Assembly: GCA_023422565.1 (NCBI GenBank)
Contig: JAFAGR010000096.1
Coordinates: 1 to 64,000 of the forward strand
Direction of reading: 5' to 3'
DNA: 64,000 bases
From: Bacteroidota bacterium
Lineage (GTDB): Bacteria > Bacteroidota > Bacteroidia > Chitinophagales > Chitinophagaceae
How positions within the stretch are numbered: the first letter of the stretch is position 1; each line of letters opens with the position of its first letter. The position numbers were made by a program, and so were the translations under genes. Shown piece by piece: positions 37,519-46,746 of the stretch. The notes under the pieces were generated by a model, which was not told the origin of the DNA, made no database searches, and saw only the letters and a program-made list of their open reading frames with translations.

Positions 37519-38838
37519 TCATTTAGCAAGTGCCATTTTTACTTTTTTATTCTTGATCTTTTGGTCCCGGATCTTTACCAGCATCGGACTAACCTTTGAT
37601 TTTCTCACAGCCGCAAAAGAGAAAAAATCCTTAACCTCGATCAGCCCGATATCATCCTTTTTTAAATCACCTTTATTGGAAAGAAAACCAACAATATCAA
37701 TTTTATTGATTTTATCTTTTTTACCCGCGTCAATAAAAAGCGTGCTCCATTTGGGTTTTTCCGGGCATGAAACATTTTCCGGAATTTCAAAGGCTGAAGT
37801 GAAATCAGGAAGATAGGCCGGCACTTTTTCATCGGGGCCAATCAGCATGTACACGTTACCGGTAGCCTTCATGCGGGCGGTGCGGCCATTGCGGTGCGTG
37901 AAAGAAGATTCGTCTGGTGGAAGATGATAGTGGATGATATTCCGGATGTGCATAATATCAAGCCCGCGGCTGGCGAGGTCTGTTGTTACCAGGATCTCCG
38001 ATGTACCGTTCCGGAATTTGAACAGCGCGATCTCACGTTCTTTTTGTTCCATACCACCGTGATAGAATTCAACCACCAGGCCCTGATCAGCCAGCGATGC
38101 AGCAACGCGTTCCACCGCCTCACGGTGATTGCAAAATACAATACTGCTGGTATTACCGGTGAAGTATAAAAGCCGTGTCAGCGTTTTCAGCTTATCTTTT
38201 TCGGGAGAAGCCACAGTATGGATCCGCAGATCATCTGAAGGGATCTCATCTGATAAAAAACTGAGAACCTGGGCATCGTTCATTCCGGTAAACTCCGGAA
38301 AGGAGGCCGATGTGGTTGCCGAGGTAACCAATTTTTTAAGTTTGGCTGCCGGAATATTTTCAAAAATGAATTGAAGTCCCTCCACAAAGCCGAGCTCCAT
38401 CATCTTATCAAATTCATCCAGTACAAGGAACCCGAGTTTGCTGAGATCTACATTTTGCCTGCGAATGTGGTCGCCAAGGCGGCCGGGGGTGCCGATGAGG
38501 ATTGCTGGCGGTTCCACCAGGCTGTTTTCCTCGATTTCGCGTTTATGCCCACCGTAGCAGGCGGTGATCTTTAAACCCGTTTGCATCTTTTTGGCCACAG
38601 CCTCAACCTGTAAGGCCAGTTCGCGGGAGGGAACGACAATCAGCGCTTTGACTTGTTTTGATTCAGGCTGAATATTTTCCAGGATCGCAACCAGGAATGC
38701 CAGCGTTTTTCCAGTGCCGGTAGGTGATAAAACCACCAGAGAATCTCCCTTAGAAATTTTTTCAATTGATTCTAACTGCATGGGATTCAACTCATTAATT
38801 CCCGAATTCTCCAGCCACGTGGCGCGTGTATTTTTCAT
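37519..38838 (-). CDS. DEAD-box RNA helicase with DbpA-type RNA-binding domain
   Basis: A 439-residue ATP-dependent RNA helicase. Motif I SPTGTGKT (38-45), Ia VVPSREL, Ib GTPGR, motif II DEFD in place of DEAD (141-144), motif III SAT, and in RecA domain 2 TTDLASRGLDI and HRNGRTAR. The last ~75 residues (KINKIDIVGFLSNKGDLKK, then IGLIEVKDFFSFAAV) form the DbpA C-terminal domain, which in E. coli and Bacillus binds 23S rRNA hairpin 92, so a role in large-subunit assembly is likely. A TAAGTTTG -7 box lies four bases before the ATG, suggesting a leaderless message. Confidence 0.92.
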   Translation of the reverse strand: MKNTRATWLENSGINELNPMQLESIEKISKGDSLVVLSPTGTGKTLAFLVAILENIQPESKQVKALIVVPSRELALQVEAVAKKMQTGLKITACYGGHKREIEENSLVEPPAILIGTPGRLGDHIRRQNVDLSKLGFLVLDEFDKMMELGFVEGLQFIFENIPAAKLKKLVTSATTSASFPEFTGMNDAQVLSFLSDEIPSDDLRIHTVASPEKDKLKTLTRLLYFTGNTSSIVFCNHREAVERVAASLADQGLVVEFYHGGMEQKEREIALFKFRNGTSEILVTTDLASRGLDIMHIRNIIHYHLPPDESSFTHRNGRTARMKATGNVYMLIGPDEKVPAYLPDFTSAFEIPENVSCPEKPKWSTLFIDAGKKDKINKIDIVGFLSNKGDLKKDDIGLIEVKDFFSFAAVRKSKVSPMLVKIRDQKIKNKKVKMALAK

Positions 38839-38842
38839 AGGT

Positions 38843-38850
38843 CAAACTTA
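38843..38850 (-). promoter_or_regulatory. -7 box for the helicase gene
   Basis: TAAGTTTG on the minus strand with four bases to the ATG at 38838; no good -33 TTG. Confidence 0.5.
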
Positions 38851-39000
38851 GATCAAAATCGCCATTCAGCAGAATTTATCTTTCCTATAATTAATATTAT
38901 GTTAAACAGGCGCTATGCCTGTTTTGTTTTTTAGCCCACTCCACAATCTCAGTTTATGCAGAGCCGAATGGGCAACTTTGCATGAACCCCAGTTATTCTT

Positions 39001-39030
39001 CAATAAAAAAGACCATCGAATGATGGTCTT
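39001..39030 (-). terminator. Intrinsic terminator after gyrA
   Basis: Read on the minus strand: a 9-bp perfect stem (39022-39030 with 39009-39017), GAAT-complement 4-base loop and a six-T tract, 22 bases beyond the gyrA stop. Confidence 0.9.
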
Positions 39031-39052
39031 AAAGTTTCAAATCAGCTAAAAA

Positions 39053-41638
39053 TTATTCTTCCGAAGAAGTAGCTTCATCAATTTCGGGAGCGTTTCCGTT
39101 TGAACCTTCCTCACTGGTTTGAATCTCTTCCTCAACTTCATCTTCATCCAATTGCGTAATAGCCGCAATCTTATCGCCCTCATCCACGCGAATCAGCTTC
39201 ACGCCCTGTGTAGCACGGCCCTGTTCGCTAATCTGGCTCACGGGCATACGAATCGTGATCCCTGAAACGCAGGTGATCATCAGGTCTTCTTTCTCGGATA
39301 CCGCAAGCAATCCCACAAGCGAGCCGGTTTTATCGGTAACGCTGATCGTTTTCACACCCTTTCCACCACGATTAGTGATCCGGTAATTCGCTTCTCCGGT
39401 TTCCGCATCATCCAGCGCGGTTCGTTTTCCGTAACCGTTCTCACTTACCACAAGCACTGTCTTCGTCTTATCTTCCTTATCCACACAAACCATTCCCACA
39501 ACTTCATCATTCTTATCATCCACCTCAATACCTGCAACGCCAATACCACCGCGGCCTGTGCTTCTCACCTTACTTTCATGGAAACGGATCGCCCGGCCAC
39601 TTTTCACCGCCATCATTATCTCCGCATTACCATTCGTCATGCGCGCAGCCAACAACTGATCTCCTTCCAAAATGTTGATCGCGTTAATTCCGCTTTGGCG
39701 CGGACGGCTGAAATCTTTCAGATCGGTCTTCTTAATAATGCCCTGCTTCGTGCATAACAATATATAGTGATTCTTCACATACTCTTCATCATCGAAATTC
39801 TTCACATCAATTATTGCACGAACCTTATCATCGGGCGGAATCTGCACCATGTTCTGTATCGCCCTGCCCTTGCTGGTTTTATCGCCTTCAGGAATCTGAT
39901 AAACCTTCAGCCAGTAGCATCTTCCCTTTTCTGTAAAGAACAACAAGGTATGGTGTGTAGAGGCTACGAAAAGATGTTCAATATAGTCTTCATTTCGGGT
40001 GCTGCTTCCTCTCGCTCCCCTGCCGCCACGCCTTTGCTGGCGGTACTCGGTGGCTGAAGTGCGTTTAATGTATCCCATGTGTGAAATAGTAACCACCACA
40101 TCTTCTTCTTCAATCAGATCAAGCATATCTATTTCATCACCGGCATACTCGATGGTTGATTTCCTCTCATCGCCAAACTTTGCTTTCACTTCAAGCAATT
40201 CAGTTTTGATGATGTCGAATCGCAAATGCTCATTGGCAAGAATCTCTTTCAAGCGCGCGATCAATTTCATGATCTCGGCATGCTCTTCACGGATCTTCTC
40301 TATCTCCATGCCCGTAAGCCTTTGGAGCCTTAACTCCAGCACGGCCTTGGCCTGAATTTCCGTCATACCGAAATTGCTGACAAGCCCTTCCTGCGCAAGA
40401 TTCGGAGTAGAACTTTCACGAATAAGTTTTATCACCGCGTCAAGGTTATCAAGCGCAATGATATATCCCTCGAGTATATGAGCGCGCTCTTCCGCCTTAC
40501 GTAATTCATAACGCGTGCGGCGTACCACCACCTCGTGACGGAAATCAATGAACTCCGCAATGAGATGTTTCAGGTTCAGAATTTTCGGCCTTCCTTTTAC
40601 AAGGGCCACGTTGTTTATTCCAAAAGAAGTTTGGAGATCAGAATATTTGTAAAGTTGATTCACCACCACCTGTGCGATAGCATCCTTCCTCAACTCCACA
40701 ACAATACGTGTTCCCTCCTTGTTATTACTTTCGTTGTTCACATCAGAAACTCCATCAATCACTTTGTCGTTAATGAGGTCTCCGATCTTTTGCGTTAAGG
40801 TATCACGGTTTACCTGGTAAGGAATTTCCGTGATGATGATCTTCTCCTTTCCACGGCTGTCGGTTTCAATGGTCGTTTTACCACGAAGCACCACCCTTCC
40901 GCGGCCCGTATGCATAGCGGCTTTCACGCCCTCAATGCCGTAGATAATTCCTCCGGTCGGGAAATCAGGCGCCTTTACGAATTTGCAGAGTTCATCTATT
41001 GTGATCTCGTTATTATCTATATAAGCGATACATCCATCAACCACTTCGCTCAAATTGTGCGGCATCATGTTCGTTGCCATACCTACGGCGATACCACTGC
41101 TGCCATTCAACAGCAATTGAGGAATTCGTGTAGGCACTACCGTTGGTTCCTCAAGCGAATCATCAAAGTTGAGTTGGAAGTCCACCGTTTCCTTATCAAT
41201 GTCTTCAAGCATTGCCTCCGCAAACTTTTCCATCCTCACCTCGGTGTAACGCATCGCCGCCGGCGGGTCACCATCCTGGCTACCAAAGTTACCCTGGCCA
41301 TCTACCATTTTATAGCGCATAGACCAATCCTGCGCCATACGAACCATGGTATCATATATTGACGCATCACCGTGCGGGTGGTATTTACCCATCACCTCAC
41401 CGACGATACGCGCAGATTTCTTGTAAGGCTTGTTGCTGCTATTACCAAGTTCACTCATGCCGAAAAGCACGCGACGGTGCACCGGTTTGAGGCCGTCACG
41501 CACGTCTGGCAGTGCACGCCCCACTATTACGCTCATCGAATAATCGATGTAAGAAGTCTTCATTTGCTCCTCAATATTCACGGGAATTATTTTGCCGCGA
41601 TTGTCGGGAACCTGTTCTAAATTTTCCTGATTTTCCAT
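39053..41638 (-). CDS. gyrA: DNA gyrase subunit A
   Basis: Breakage-reunion subunit of gyrase, 861 residues. N terminus: [49 protein letters not shown], and catalytic Y131 in [13 protein letters not shown]. The C-terminal pinwheel has the gyrase-defining GyrA box in form [10 protein letters not shown] (about 555-565), which separates it from ParC at 1954. It ends in a strongly acidic tail, typical of GyrA and thought to tune supercoiling. The quinolone-pocket serine position is alanine (A92). A TACCTTTG -7 box lies 16 bases before the ATG; a terminator follows the gene. Confidence 0.97.
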   Translation of the reverse strand: MENQENLEQVPDNRGKIIPVNIEEQMKTSYIDYSMSVIVGRALPDVRDGLKPVHRRVLFGMSELGNSSNKPYKKSARIVGEVMGKYHPHGDASIYDTMVRMAQDWSMRYKMVDGQGNFGSQDGDPPAAMRYTEVRMEKFAEAMLEDIDKETVDFQLNFDDSLEEPTVVPTRIPQLLLNGSSGIAVGMATNMMPHNLSEVVDGCIAYIDNNEITIDELCKFVKAPDFPTGGIIYGIEGVKAAMHTGRGRVVLRGKTTIETDSRGKEKIIITEIPYQVNRDTLTQKIGDLINDKVIDGVSDVNNESNNKEGTRIVVELRKDAIAQVVVNQLYKYSDLQTSFGINNVALVKGRPKILNLKHLIAEFIDFRHEVVVRRTRYELRKAEERAHILEGYIIALDNLDAVIKLIRESSTPNLAQEGLVSNFGMTEIQAKAVLELRLQRLTGMEIEKIREEHAEIMKLIARLKEILANEHLRFDIIKTELLEVKAKFGDERKSTIEYAGDEIDMLDLIEEEDVVVTISHMGYIKRTSATEYRQQRRGGRGARGSSTRNEDYIEHLFVASTHHTLLFFTEKGRCYWLKVYQIPEGDKTSKGRAIQNMVQIPPDDKVRAIIDVKNFDDEEYVKNHYILLCTKQGIIKKTDLKDFSRPRQSGINAINILEGDQLLAARMTNGNAEIMMAVKSGRAIRFHESKVRSTGRGGIGVAGIEVDDKNDEVVGMVCVDKEDKTKTVLVVSENGYGKRTALDDAETGEANYRITNRGGKGVKTISVTDKTGSLVGLLAVSEKEDLMITCVSGITIRMPVSQISEQGRATQGVKLIRVDEGDKIAAITQLDEDEVEEEIQTSEEGSNGNAPEIDEATSSEE

Positions 41639-41654
41639 ATTAAATTATAGGCTG

Positions 41655-41662
41655 CAAAGGTA
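41655..41662 (-). promoter_or_regulatory. -7 box for gyrA
   Basis: TACCTTTG on the minus strand, 16 bases before the ATG at 41638. Confidence 0.55.
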
Positions 41663-41767
41663 GCGAAAACAGGCCATTTTTGGGGTATAAAACCGCTCTT
41701 ATTTATCCCTATATGGTGGATAAATACTGCATTAAAGGGTTATGGAGAATAGCGGGATACATATATT

Positions 41768-41817
41768 ATTTTCCCGAATATCCGGGTAGTGATCTTAGCC
41801 ATTAAATCCGGGAAAAT
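41768..41817. promoter_or_regulatory. Inverted repeat between divergent gyrA and saccharopine-dehydrogenase-like genes
   Basis: ATTTTCCCG (41768-41776) and CGGGAAAAT (41809-41817) form a 9-bp perfect inverted repeat with 32 bases between, which themselves include CCGGG. It is a candidate operator for one or both divergent genes. Confidence 0.4.
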
Positions 41818-41862
41818 TGGAGGGGAAAAGTAATGTTATAACTTGCGCCAAAACCCGGAGGC

Positions 41863-43383
41863 TTGAAACACATATTATTATTTGGAGCCGGCAAATCGGC
41901 CACAGTTCTGATTGATTATTTACTGGAAAACGCGACTGATGAAAACTGGAAAATAAAGATCGCAGACGCAGACCAAAAACTGGTGGAAGAAAAGATCGGC
42001 GGCCGGGGCAGTTTTGCGGAAGCCATCGGGATCGACATAACGGATACGGATAAACGCGAATTCTTGATTACGGAAGCAGACCTTGTGATTTCCATGATGC
42101 CCCCTGCCCTTCACATATTGATCGCCAAAGATTGCATAAAATATAAAAAGCATCTCCTCACCGCATCCTATGCTGATGAGGAAATAAAAAAGCTGGACGA
42201 AGCCTCGAAAGAAGCCGGAATAATTTTCCTTTGTGAGATGGGCCTGGATCCGGGCATTGATCATATGAGTGCAATGCAAATACTCGATGATTTGAAGGAA
42301 AAAGGTGCAGAAATAATTTCTTTCAGAAGCCACTGCGGCGGACTTATCGCTCCCGAAAGCGACACAAACCCCTGGCGATACAAAATAAGCTGGAACCCCA
42401 GGAATGTTGTACTCGCGGGAAAAGCCGGCGCACTTTACCGGGAAAATGGAATTGACACCGAAAAAAAATATGAAGAACTTTTTGATGCGCCACCGAAAGT
42501 TCAGGTTGATCAACAGACCTTCAGTTATTATCCAAACAGGAATAGCATCCCCTACATTGACCTGTATGGTTTAACCGGCATTGACACTTTTGTAAGAACC
42601 ACTCTCCGCTTCCCGGATTTTATGCACGGCTGGAAGAACATCCTGGAACTTAAACTTACTGACGAAACACCTGCATATCATACTGATGGTAAATCACTTT
42701 TTGAATTCTTCCAGGAGCACTTTAAAAAATATGGATTTGAAGAATGGCTTCACAATAAACTCACTGCCTCATTCGCGGAAACAAAAAAGGTTTTGGAAGA
42801 CCTGATGAAATTGATGAAGGAAGAAGAAGAGGCTATCGCATCCGGAACAGAAACCGAAGATGAATTTATGGTAGTAGATGCAAACGGCGACCTGCAGGAA
42901 GTTGAACTGGACGATGTGAAAACTCAGGCTGCATCAACTGTTGCGGAAAAAATGCACGAAGCCAACCTTACCATGAAGCAACTGATGTTTTTGGGAATGG
43001 ATGATGAAAAAACGATCATAAATAAAGGCTTTTGCAGTGCAGCCGATGTGCTCCAATTTGCCCTGGAGAAAAAGCTTGCCCTACTGCCCGGAGATAAAGA
43101 CCTGATAGTAATGCTGCATGAGATCGGATACAGGTTAAACGGCAAAGATCATTTGATCGAGAGCAGCCTTATGGTAACCGGTGAAGACCATTTGCGAACC
43201 GCAATGGCAAAAACGGTAGGGCTTCCTTTAGGCATCGCGGCGAAACTTGTGCTGAACGGAACTATAAAACTCACCGGAGTGCAGGTTCCTATCCTTAACG
43301 AAATCTACGAGCCTGTACTAGCCGAGCTTCGAAGTAACGGAATCGTTTTTAAAGAAACTGACCGCCCAATTTCAGATAAGTGA
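41863..43383 (+). CDS. Saccharopine dehydrogenase family protein
   Basis: A 506-residue NAD(P)-dependent oxidoreductase. The Rossmann fold opens with HILLFGAGKSATVLIDYL; the saccharopine-reductase C-terminal domain includes EMGLDPGIDHMSAMQILDD and SFRSHCGGLIAPESDTNPWRYKISWNPRN. This matches the saccharopine reductase/lysine-ketoglutarate reductase-like enzymes of Bacteroidota, which may take part in lysine breakdown or an unknown amino-acid conversion; the exact substrate is not established. An acidic insertion sits at about 325-360. The start is TTG 41863, right at the Rossmann strand. The 3' end overlaps the sirtuin gene by 12 bases. Confidence 0.87.
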   Translation: MKHILLFGAGKSATVLIDYLLENATDENWKIKIADADQKLVEEKIGGRGSFAEAIGIDITDTDKREFLITEADLVISMMPPALHILIAKDCIKYKKHLLTASYADEEIKKLDEASKEAGIIFLCEMGLDPGIDHMSAMQILDDLKEKGAEIISFRSHCGGLIAPESDTNPWRYKISWNPRNVVLAGKAGALYRENGIDTEKKYEELFDAPPKVQVDQQTFSYYPNRNSIPYIDLYGLTGIDTFVRTTLRFPDFMHGWKNILELKLTDETPAYHTDGKSLFEFFQEHFKKYGFEEWLHNKLTASFAETKKVLEDLMKLMKEEEEAIASGTETEDEFMVVDANGDLQEVELDDVKTQAASTVAEKMHEANLTMKQLMFLGMDDEKTIINKGFCSAADVLQFALEKKLALLPGDKDLIVMLHEIGYRLNGKDHLIESSLMVTGEDHLRTAMAKTVGLPLGIAAKLVLNGTIKLTGVQVPILNEIYEPVLAELRSNGIVFKETDRPISDK

Positions 43384-44061
43384 ATTTAAATGTGCGGATA
43401 AAATCTCCACGCCCTCGGTCGCAGGCTTTTCGATAAACACCATATCGTTTTCCCTGCTAATTGGCGGTATTTTTTTATCAAGGATAAATTTCGGAATACC
43501 CGGCGGCAAAAAATTCATTAGTCCTGCCGCCGGATAAACCTGGAGCGAGGTGCCGACCAGTATAAAAATATCAGCGCTTTCCATTACCGGAACAGCATCT
43601 TCAATCATGGGAACGGCTTCTTCAAACCAAACTATGAAAGGCCTTAGTTGCGAACCGTCTGAAGCAAGCTGCCCAAGGCTGATATCACCTCTTATTTCCT
43701 GAACATCCGCCTTTGTTGCACTACTGCACATTTTGAAAATTTCCCCATGAAGGTGCAACACGTTTGAAGAACCCGCCCGTTCATGAAGATCATCGATATT
43801 CTGCGTGACCACTGTTACATCAAAATCCCTTTCCAGTTGCGCCAGCATTTCGTGCGCACGGTTTGGAACCGCCGCGGCTACATCGCGTCTTCGCATGTTA
43901 TAAAAATCCAGTACCAGTTGAGGATTCTTTTTGAATGCACGAGGAGTGGCCACCTCTTCAATTTCATATCCCATCCAAAGCCCATCACTGTCTCTGAAAG
44001 TTTTTAAGCCGCTTTCTGCACTGATGCCTGCGCCCGAAAGCACAACAAGTTTTTTCTTCAT
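43372..44061 (-). CDS. cobB: NAD-dependent protein deacylase, sirtuin family
   Basis: A 229-residue Sir2 enzyme. NAD-binding SGAGISAESGLKTFRDSDGLW, TQNIDDLHERAG, catalytic H105 in LHLHGEIF, and VGTSLQVYPAAGL are present. Y54 and R57 in FYNMRRRDV match the Tyr-x-x-Arg pair of class III sirtuins (SIRT5, CobB) that recognises succinyl/malonyl lysine, so desuccinylase activity is plausible. The zinc cysteines are missing: the region between the histidine and the second NAD segment has one cysteine only (KMCSSATKADVQ), which I believe is usual for Bacteroidota members. It lies 27 bases after the DUF4349 gene. Confidence 0.93.
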   Translation of the reverse strand: MKKKLVVLSGAGISAESGLKTFRDSDGLWMGYEIEEVATPRAFKKNPQLVLDFYNMRRRDVAAAVPNRAHEMLAQLERDFDVTVVTQNIDDLHERAGSSNVLHLHGEIFKMCSSATKADVQEIRGDISLGQLASDGSQLRPFIVWFEEAVPMIEDAVPVMESADIFILVGTSLQVYPAAGLMNFLPPGIPKFILDKKIPPISRENDMVFIEKPATEGVEILSAHLNSLI

Positions 44062-44088
44062 CGTTGTTCTAAAATACTCAATCGCCGG

Positions 44089-44979
44089 TTATTTGGCAGG
44101 AACAACTTTGGAATTCTTCCGGCGTACAAAATAAACTAAGGCAGAAAGTACAAAGATCAGGGGCCAAATTGAAACGAGGCCAACAAGAAGATATGCAAAA
44201 CCATCGGCGCCTGATTTGAAAGCTAGTAATAATCTTTTAAAGAATCCGGGAGTTTCATTTGCGGGAACGAAAGCCATTCCTTTCTCGGTTACATTGAGGT
44301 TGATGGTGCTGTATGCCGACTGGCTTCCGAGAGCATTCAACCTTCCGGTTGCCGATTCTATTTCCTCCTGCAGGCGATTGATCTCTTGCTGCACCTGCAG
44401 TACTTCCTCCATATTCTTAGCCTTACTTAAAAACTCCGCATATTTATTTCGCATGGCGCGTTTAGCTTCCAGGCGTGAGCGCGTATCAAACCAGGCAGTG
44501 GTCACATCGTCAGATTGTATGCTTCTTTCCATGATTGTTGCATCCTTCATCGCAAGGTCTGACATCAGGTCTTCAAACTGTAAAACAGGAACTTTTATCA
44601 CCCAGTGCGAGGAGTGGTATCCCTCCCCCTGCCTGCTCTCTTCTTTTGCTATGTATGCGCCGGTCTTTGCCAGCAAGGGTTTCATCGCTTCCGTGAAGGT
44701 TTTTAAGGATTTTGCTTCGAGGGAAAGATCGCCTGTTTTGATGATCTTCTTATCCCAGGAAAGGACGGGCTTTACGATACCCATACTAACGGTATCGGAT
44801 AACTGCTGTTGCGGCGACGCTACAGGAACCTGGAGTTCTCCATCGCTGCCGGCCGCATTATCTGCAGGTGCTTCAGCCGTCATCATTTCTGAGGATGATT
44901 TACCTTCTGAGCCTACATTGCAGGAGGTAAAAAAGATGATCGCAAAAAATGTTGCGGAGAGATAAAATAGTTTTCGCAT
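44089..44979 (-). CDS. DUF4349 lipoprotein with C-terminal membrane segment
   Basis: A 296-residue protein. A signal peptide with lipobox (FFTSCNVGS, cysteine at about 20) is followed by a low-complexity stretch, then the DUF4349 domain (about 75-245): KKIIKTGDLSLEAKSLKTF, AYIAKEESRQ, and a coiled coil MEEVLQVQQEINRLQEEIES. A transmembrane helix near 265-288 (GLVSIWPLIFVLSALVYF) precedes a basic end. It is probably anchored in the envelope; function of the family is unknown. Together with the sirtuin gene it forms a two-gene unit. Confidence 0.83.
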   Translation of the reverse strand: MRKLFYLSATFFAIIFFTSCNVGSEGKSSSEMMTAEAPADNAAGSDGELQVPVASPQQQLSDTVSMGIVKPVLSWDKKIIKTGDLSLEAKSLKTFTEAMKPLLAKTGAYIAKEESRQGEGYHSSHWVIKVPVLQFEDLMSDLAMKDATIMERSIQSDDVTTAWFDTRSRLEAKRAMRNKYAEFLSKAKNMEEVLQVQQEINRLQEEIESATGRLNALGSQSAYSTINLNVTEKGMAFVPANETPGFFKRLLLAFKSGADGFAYLLVGLVSIWPLIFVLSALVYFVRRKNSKVVPAK

Positions 44980-45068
44980 GAGAAGAAGTTTAAATGAGGA
45001 GATGCCTCTTTATACTTCTTTCCATAATTTGGTAACCGCGGGCAATTGTTAAGGGAATGGTAAGCTGA

Positions 45069-45482
45069 TCATTTATTCTCACCTGCCATTTCCATAATGA
45101 TCTCCCATTCTTCGGGCTGAACTTTTTGGGTGGAAAGCCGGCCAAGCCGCACCAGGTCCATGTTTTGAAGCCGCTGATCCTTTTTTATTTCAGTGAGAGC
45201 TACCGGCTTTTTCAATTTCCTAACCGGTTTCAATTCAACGGCCAGCCAATTTGGGTTATCGGTTGTAGGGTCCTGAAAAGCAGTTTTTGTGATCTCGGCA
45301 ATGCCAACAATTTCCATCCCCTCGTTGGAGTGATAATATAAAGCCTTATCACCTTTTTTCATGTCGCGCAGGTTATTCCGCGCCGCATAGTTGCGAATGC
45401 CATCCCAAACCACTTTCTTTTCCTTTATTAACTGATCAAAAGAATAAACAGAAGGTTCAGATTTTACAAGCCAGTAAGCCAT
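45069..45482 (-). CDS. EVE domain protein
   Basis: A 137-residue protein that is a single EVE domain: MAYWLVKSEPSVYSFDQL, VVWDGIRNYAARNNLRDMKK, ALYYHSNEGMEIVGIAEI. EVE domains have the PUA/YTH fold and bind modified bases in DNA or RNA. I start at ATG 45482 because the domain begins MAYWLVKSEP in relatives; an upstream ATG at 45494 would add four residues. It is the last gene of the pdhA-TPR-ribH-(Fe-S)-EVE run, 14 bases after its neighbour. Confidence 0.9.
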   Translation of the reverse strand: MAYWLVKSEPSVYSFDQLIKEKKVVWDGIRNYAARNNLRDMKKGDKALYYHSNEGMEIVGIAEITKTAFQDPTTDNPNWLAVELKPVRKLKKPVALTEIKKDQRLQNMDLVRLGRLSTQKVQPEEWEIIMEMAGENK

Positions 45483-45496
45483 AGTGAAAAGCATTA

Positions 45497-46216
45497 TTAC
45501 CAGCCGGAGGCAAGCACATCGGCAAGGTGCATGGTTTTTAAATTGATTCCCTGTTTTCTAATTACGCCGTCAATTTGCATGAGGCAACTTAGGTCTGTGG
45601 AAAGGATAACTTCAGCGCCGGTAGACTGCGCATTTTTTATCTTCTGATCGGCCATTGCAACCGATATCGTATCAAACTTTACGGAAAAGGTTCCTCCAAA
45701 TCCGCAACAGGTTTCATTGTCGGGCATCTCAACTACTTCCAGGCCTTTCACGTTTTTCAGAAGTTTGCGCGGACCATCCTTGATTTTACATTCCCGCAGC
45801 GCAGCGCAGCTATCGTGGTAGGTAGCCTTAATGCTTAACTCGGCTCCAAAATCGGTGATGTTCAGCACTTCGGTTAAAAATTCTGAAAATTCAAATACGC
45901 GCTGGCCTATTGACCTTCCCTGATTAAGTTGGGATGTATCTGCGAAAAGCTGAGGATAATAGTTTCTCACAAATCCCACGCAGCTTGCACTGGGCGCCAC
46001 TATATAGCCCGGCTGAGAAAAATCTCGCAGGAACTTTTCAGCCACGTCCCGCGATTCTTTTGTAAACCCTGCATTAAATGCCGGCTGCCCACAACAGGTT
46101 TGATTTGGATTATAGGAAACTATACATCCGGCTTTCTCCAACACCTTCACCATATTAAATGCGGTTTCCGGAAAAAGCTGGTCAATAAAACAGGGAATAA
46201 AGATCTGGACCTCCAT
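45497..46216 (-). CDS. (Fe-S)-binding CCG-domain protein, LutA/YkgE-like
   Basis: A 239-residue protein with two cysteine-rich CCG domains: IPCFIDQLFPETA and NQTCCGQPAFNAGF in the first, YHDSCAALRECKI and NETCCGFGGTFSVKF in the second. This is the LutA subunit of lactate utilisation or a heterodisulfide-reductase-D-like electron carrier. LutB and LutC partners are not in the window, so use in lactate oxidation is unproven. It is flanked by ribH (17-base gap) and the EVE gene. Confidence 0.9.
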   Translation of the reverse strand: MEVQIFIPCFIDQLFPETAFNMVKVLEKAGCIVSYNPNQTCCGQPAFNAGFTKESRDVAEKFLRDFSQPGYIVAPSASCVGFVRNYYPQLFADTSQLNQGRSIGQRVFEFSEFLTEVLNITDFGAELSIKATYHDSCAALRECKIKDGPRKLLKNVKGLEVVEMPDNETCCGFGGTFSVKFDTISVAMADQKIKNAQSTGAEVILSTDLSCLMQIDGVIRKQGINLKTMHLADVLASGW

Positions 46217-46233
46217 GCGGCAAATATTTCCTT

Positions 46234-46728
46234 TTAAATATCAAATGAGTCTCCTAACTGCATCATTTTGAGAGCAGTGACAGCAGCTTCAACGCCCTTA
46301 TGCCCTGCTCGACCGCCTATCCTTTCTACTGCCTGCATATGGTTGTTCACGGTTAATACGCCAAATATTGTAGGCACCGGAAGAGTAAGGTTTAATTGGG
46401 AGACTGAGTTAGTCACAGACTGGCAAACATAGTCGAAGTGAGGTGTATCACCCTGTATCACACAGCCAAAAACTATAAAAGCAGACGGAGAATTCGCTCC
46501 GCCCTGATTAAGGTCCCAGTATCTTTTTACTGCGAAGCCCAGTTCAACGGCGCCGGGAACCCGGGCGCTGACCACTTTCACGGGGAATTGTTCAAGAGTT
46601 TTTCTTGCACCATTTTCCAGTTCATCCACCACATCGGCGTTCCACTCGGTGGCGATTATTACAACACAGGCACCCGGTTTTACACGGATGCCTGCTGTAT
46701 TAAATTGTTCGTTTGAAACTTTTGACAT
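46234..46728 (-). CDS. ribH: 6,7-dimethyl-8-ribityllumazine synthase
   Basis: A 164-residue riboflavin-pathway enzyme condensing 5-amino-6-ribitylaminouracil with dihydroxybutanone phosphate. Seen: VVIIATEWNADVVDEL, SARVPGAVELGFAVKR, FGCVIQGDTPHFDYVC (catalytic histidine), and VLTVNNHMQAVERIGGRAGHKG. It is longer than minimal by an N-terminal tail of about 17 residues. It follows the TPR gene by 18 bases, a neighbourhood I recognise in Bacteroidota. Confidence 0.95.
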   Translation of the reverse strand: MSKVSNEQFNTAGIRVKPGACVVIIATEWNADVVDELENGARKTLEQFPVKVVSARVPGAVELGFAVKRYWDLNQGGANSPSAFIVFGCVIQGDTPHFDYVCQSVTNSVSQLNLTLPVPTIFGVLTVNNHMQAVERIGGRAGHKGVEAAVTALKMMQLGDSFDI

Positions 46729-46746
46729 GCTGCAGTCTCTGACTGT

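Noticed and set aside
39477..39485. Exact TTATCCACA inside gyrA
   Set aside because: A single copy within conserved coding sequence; one chance hit is expected at this window size, and no second motif lies near.
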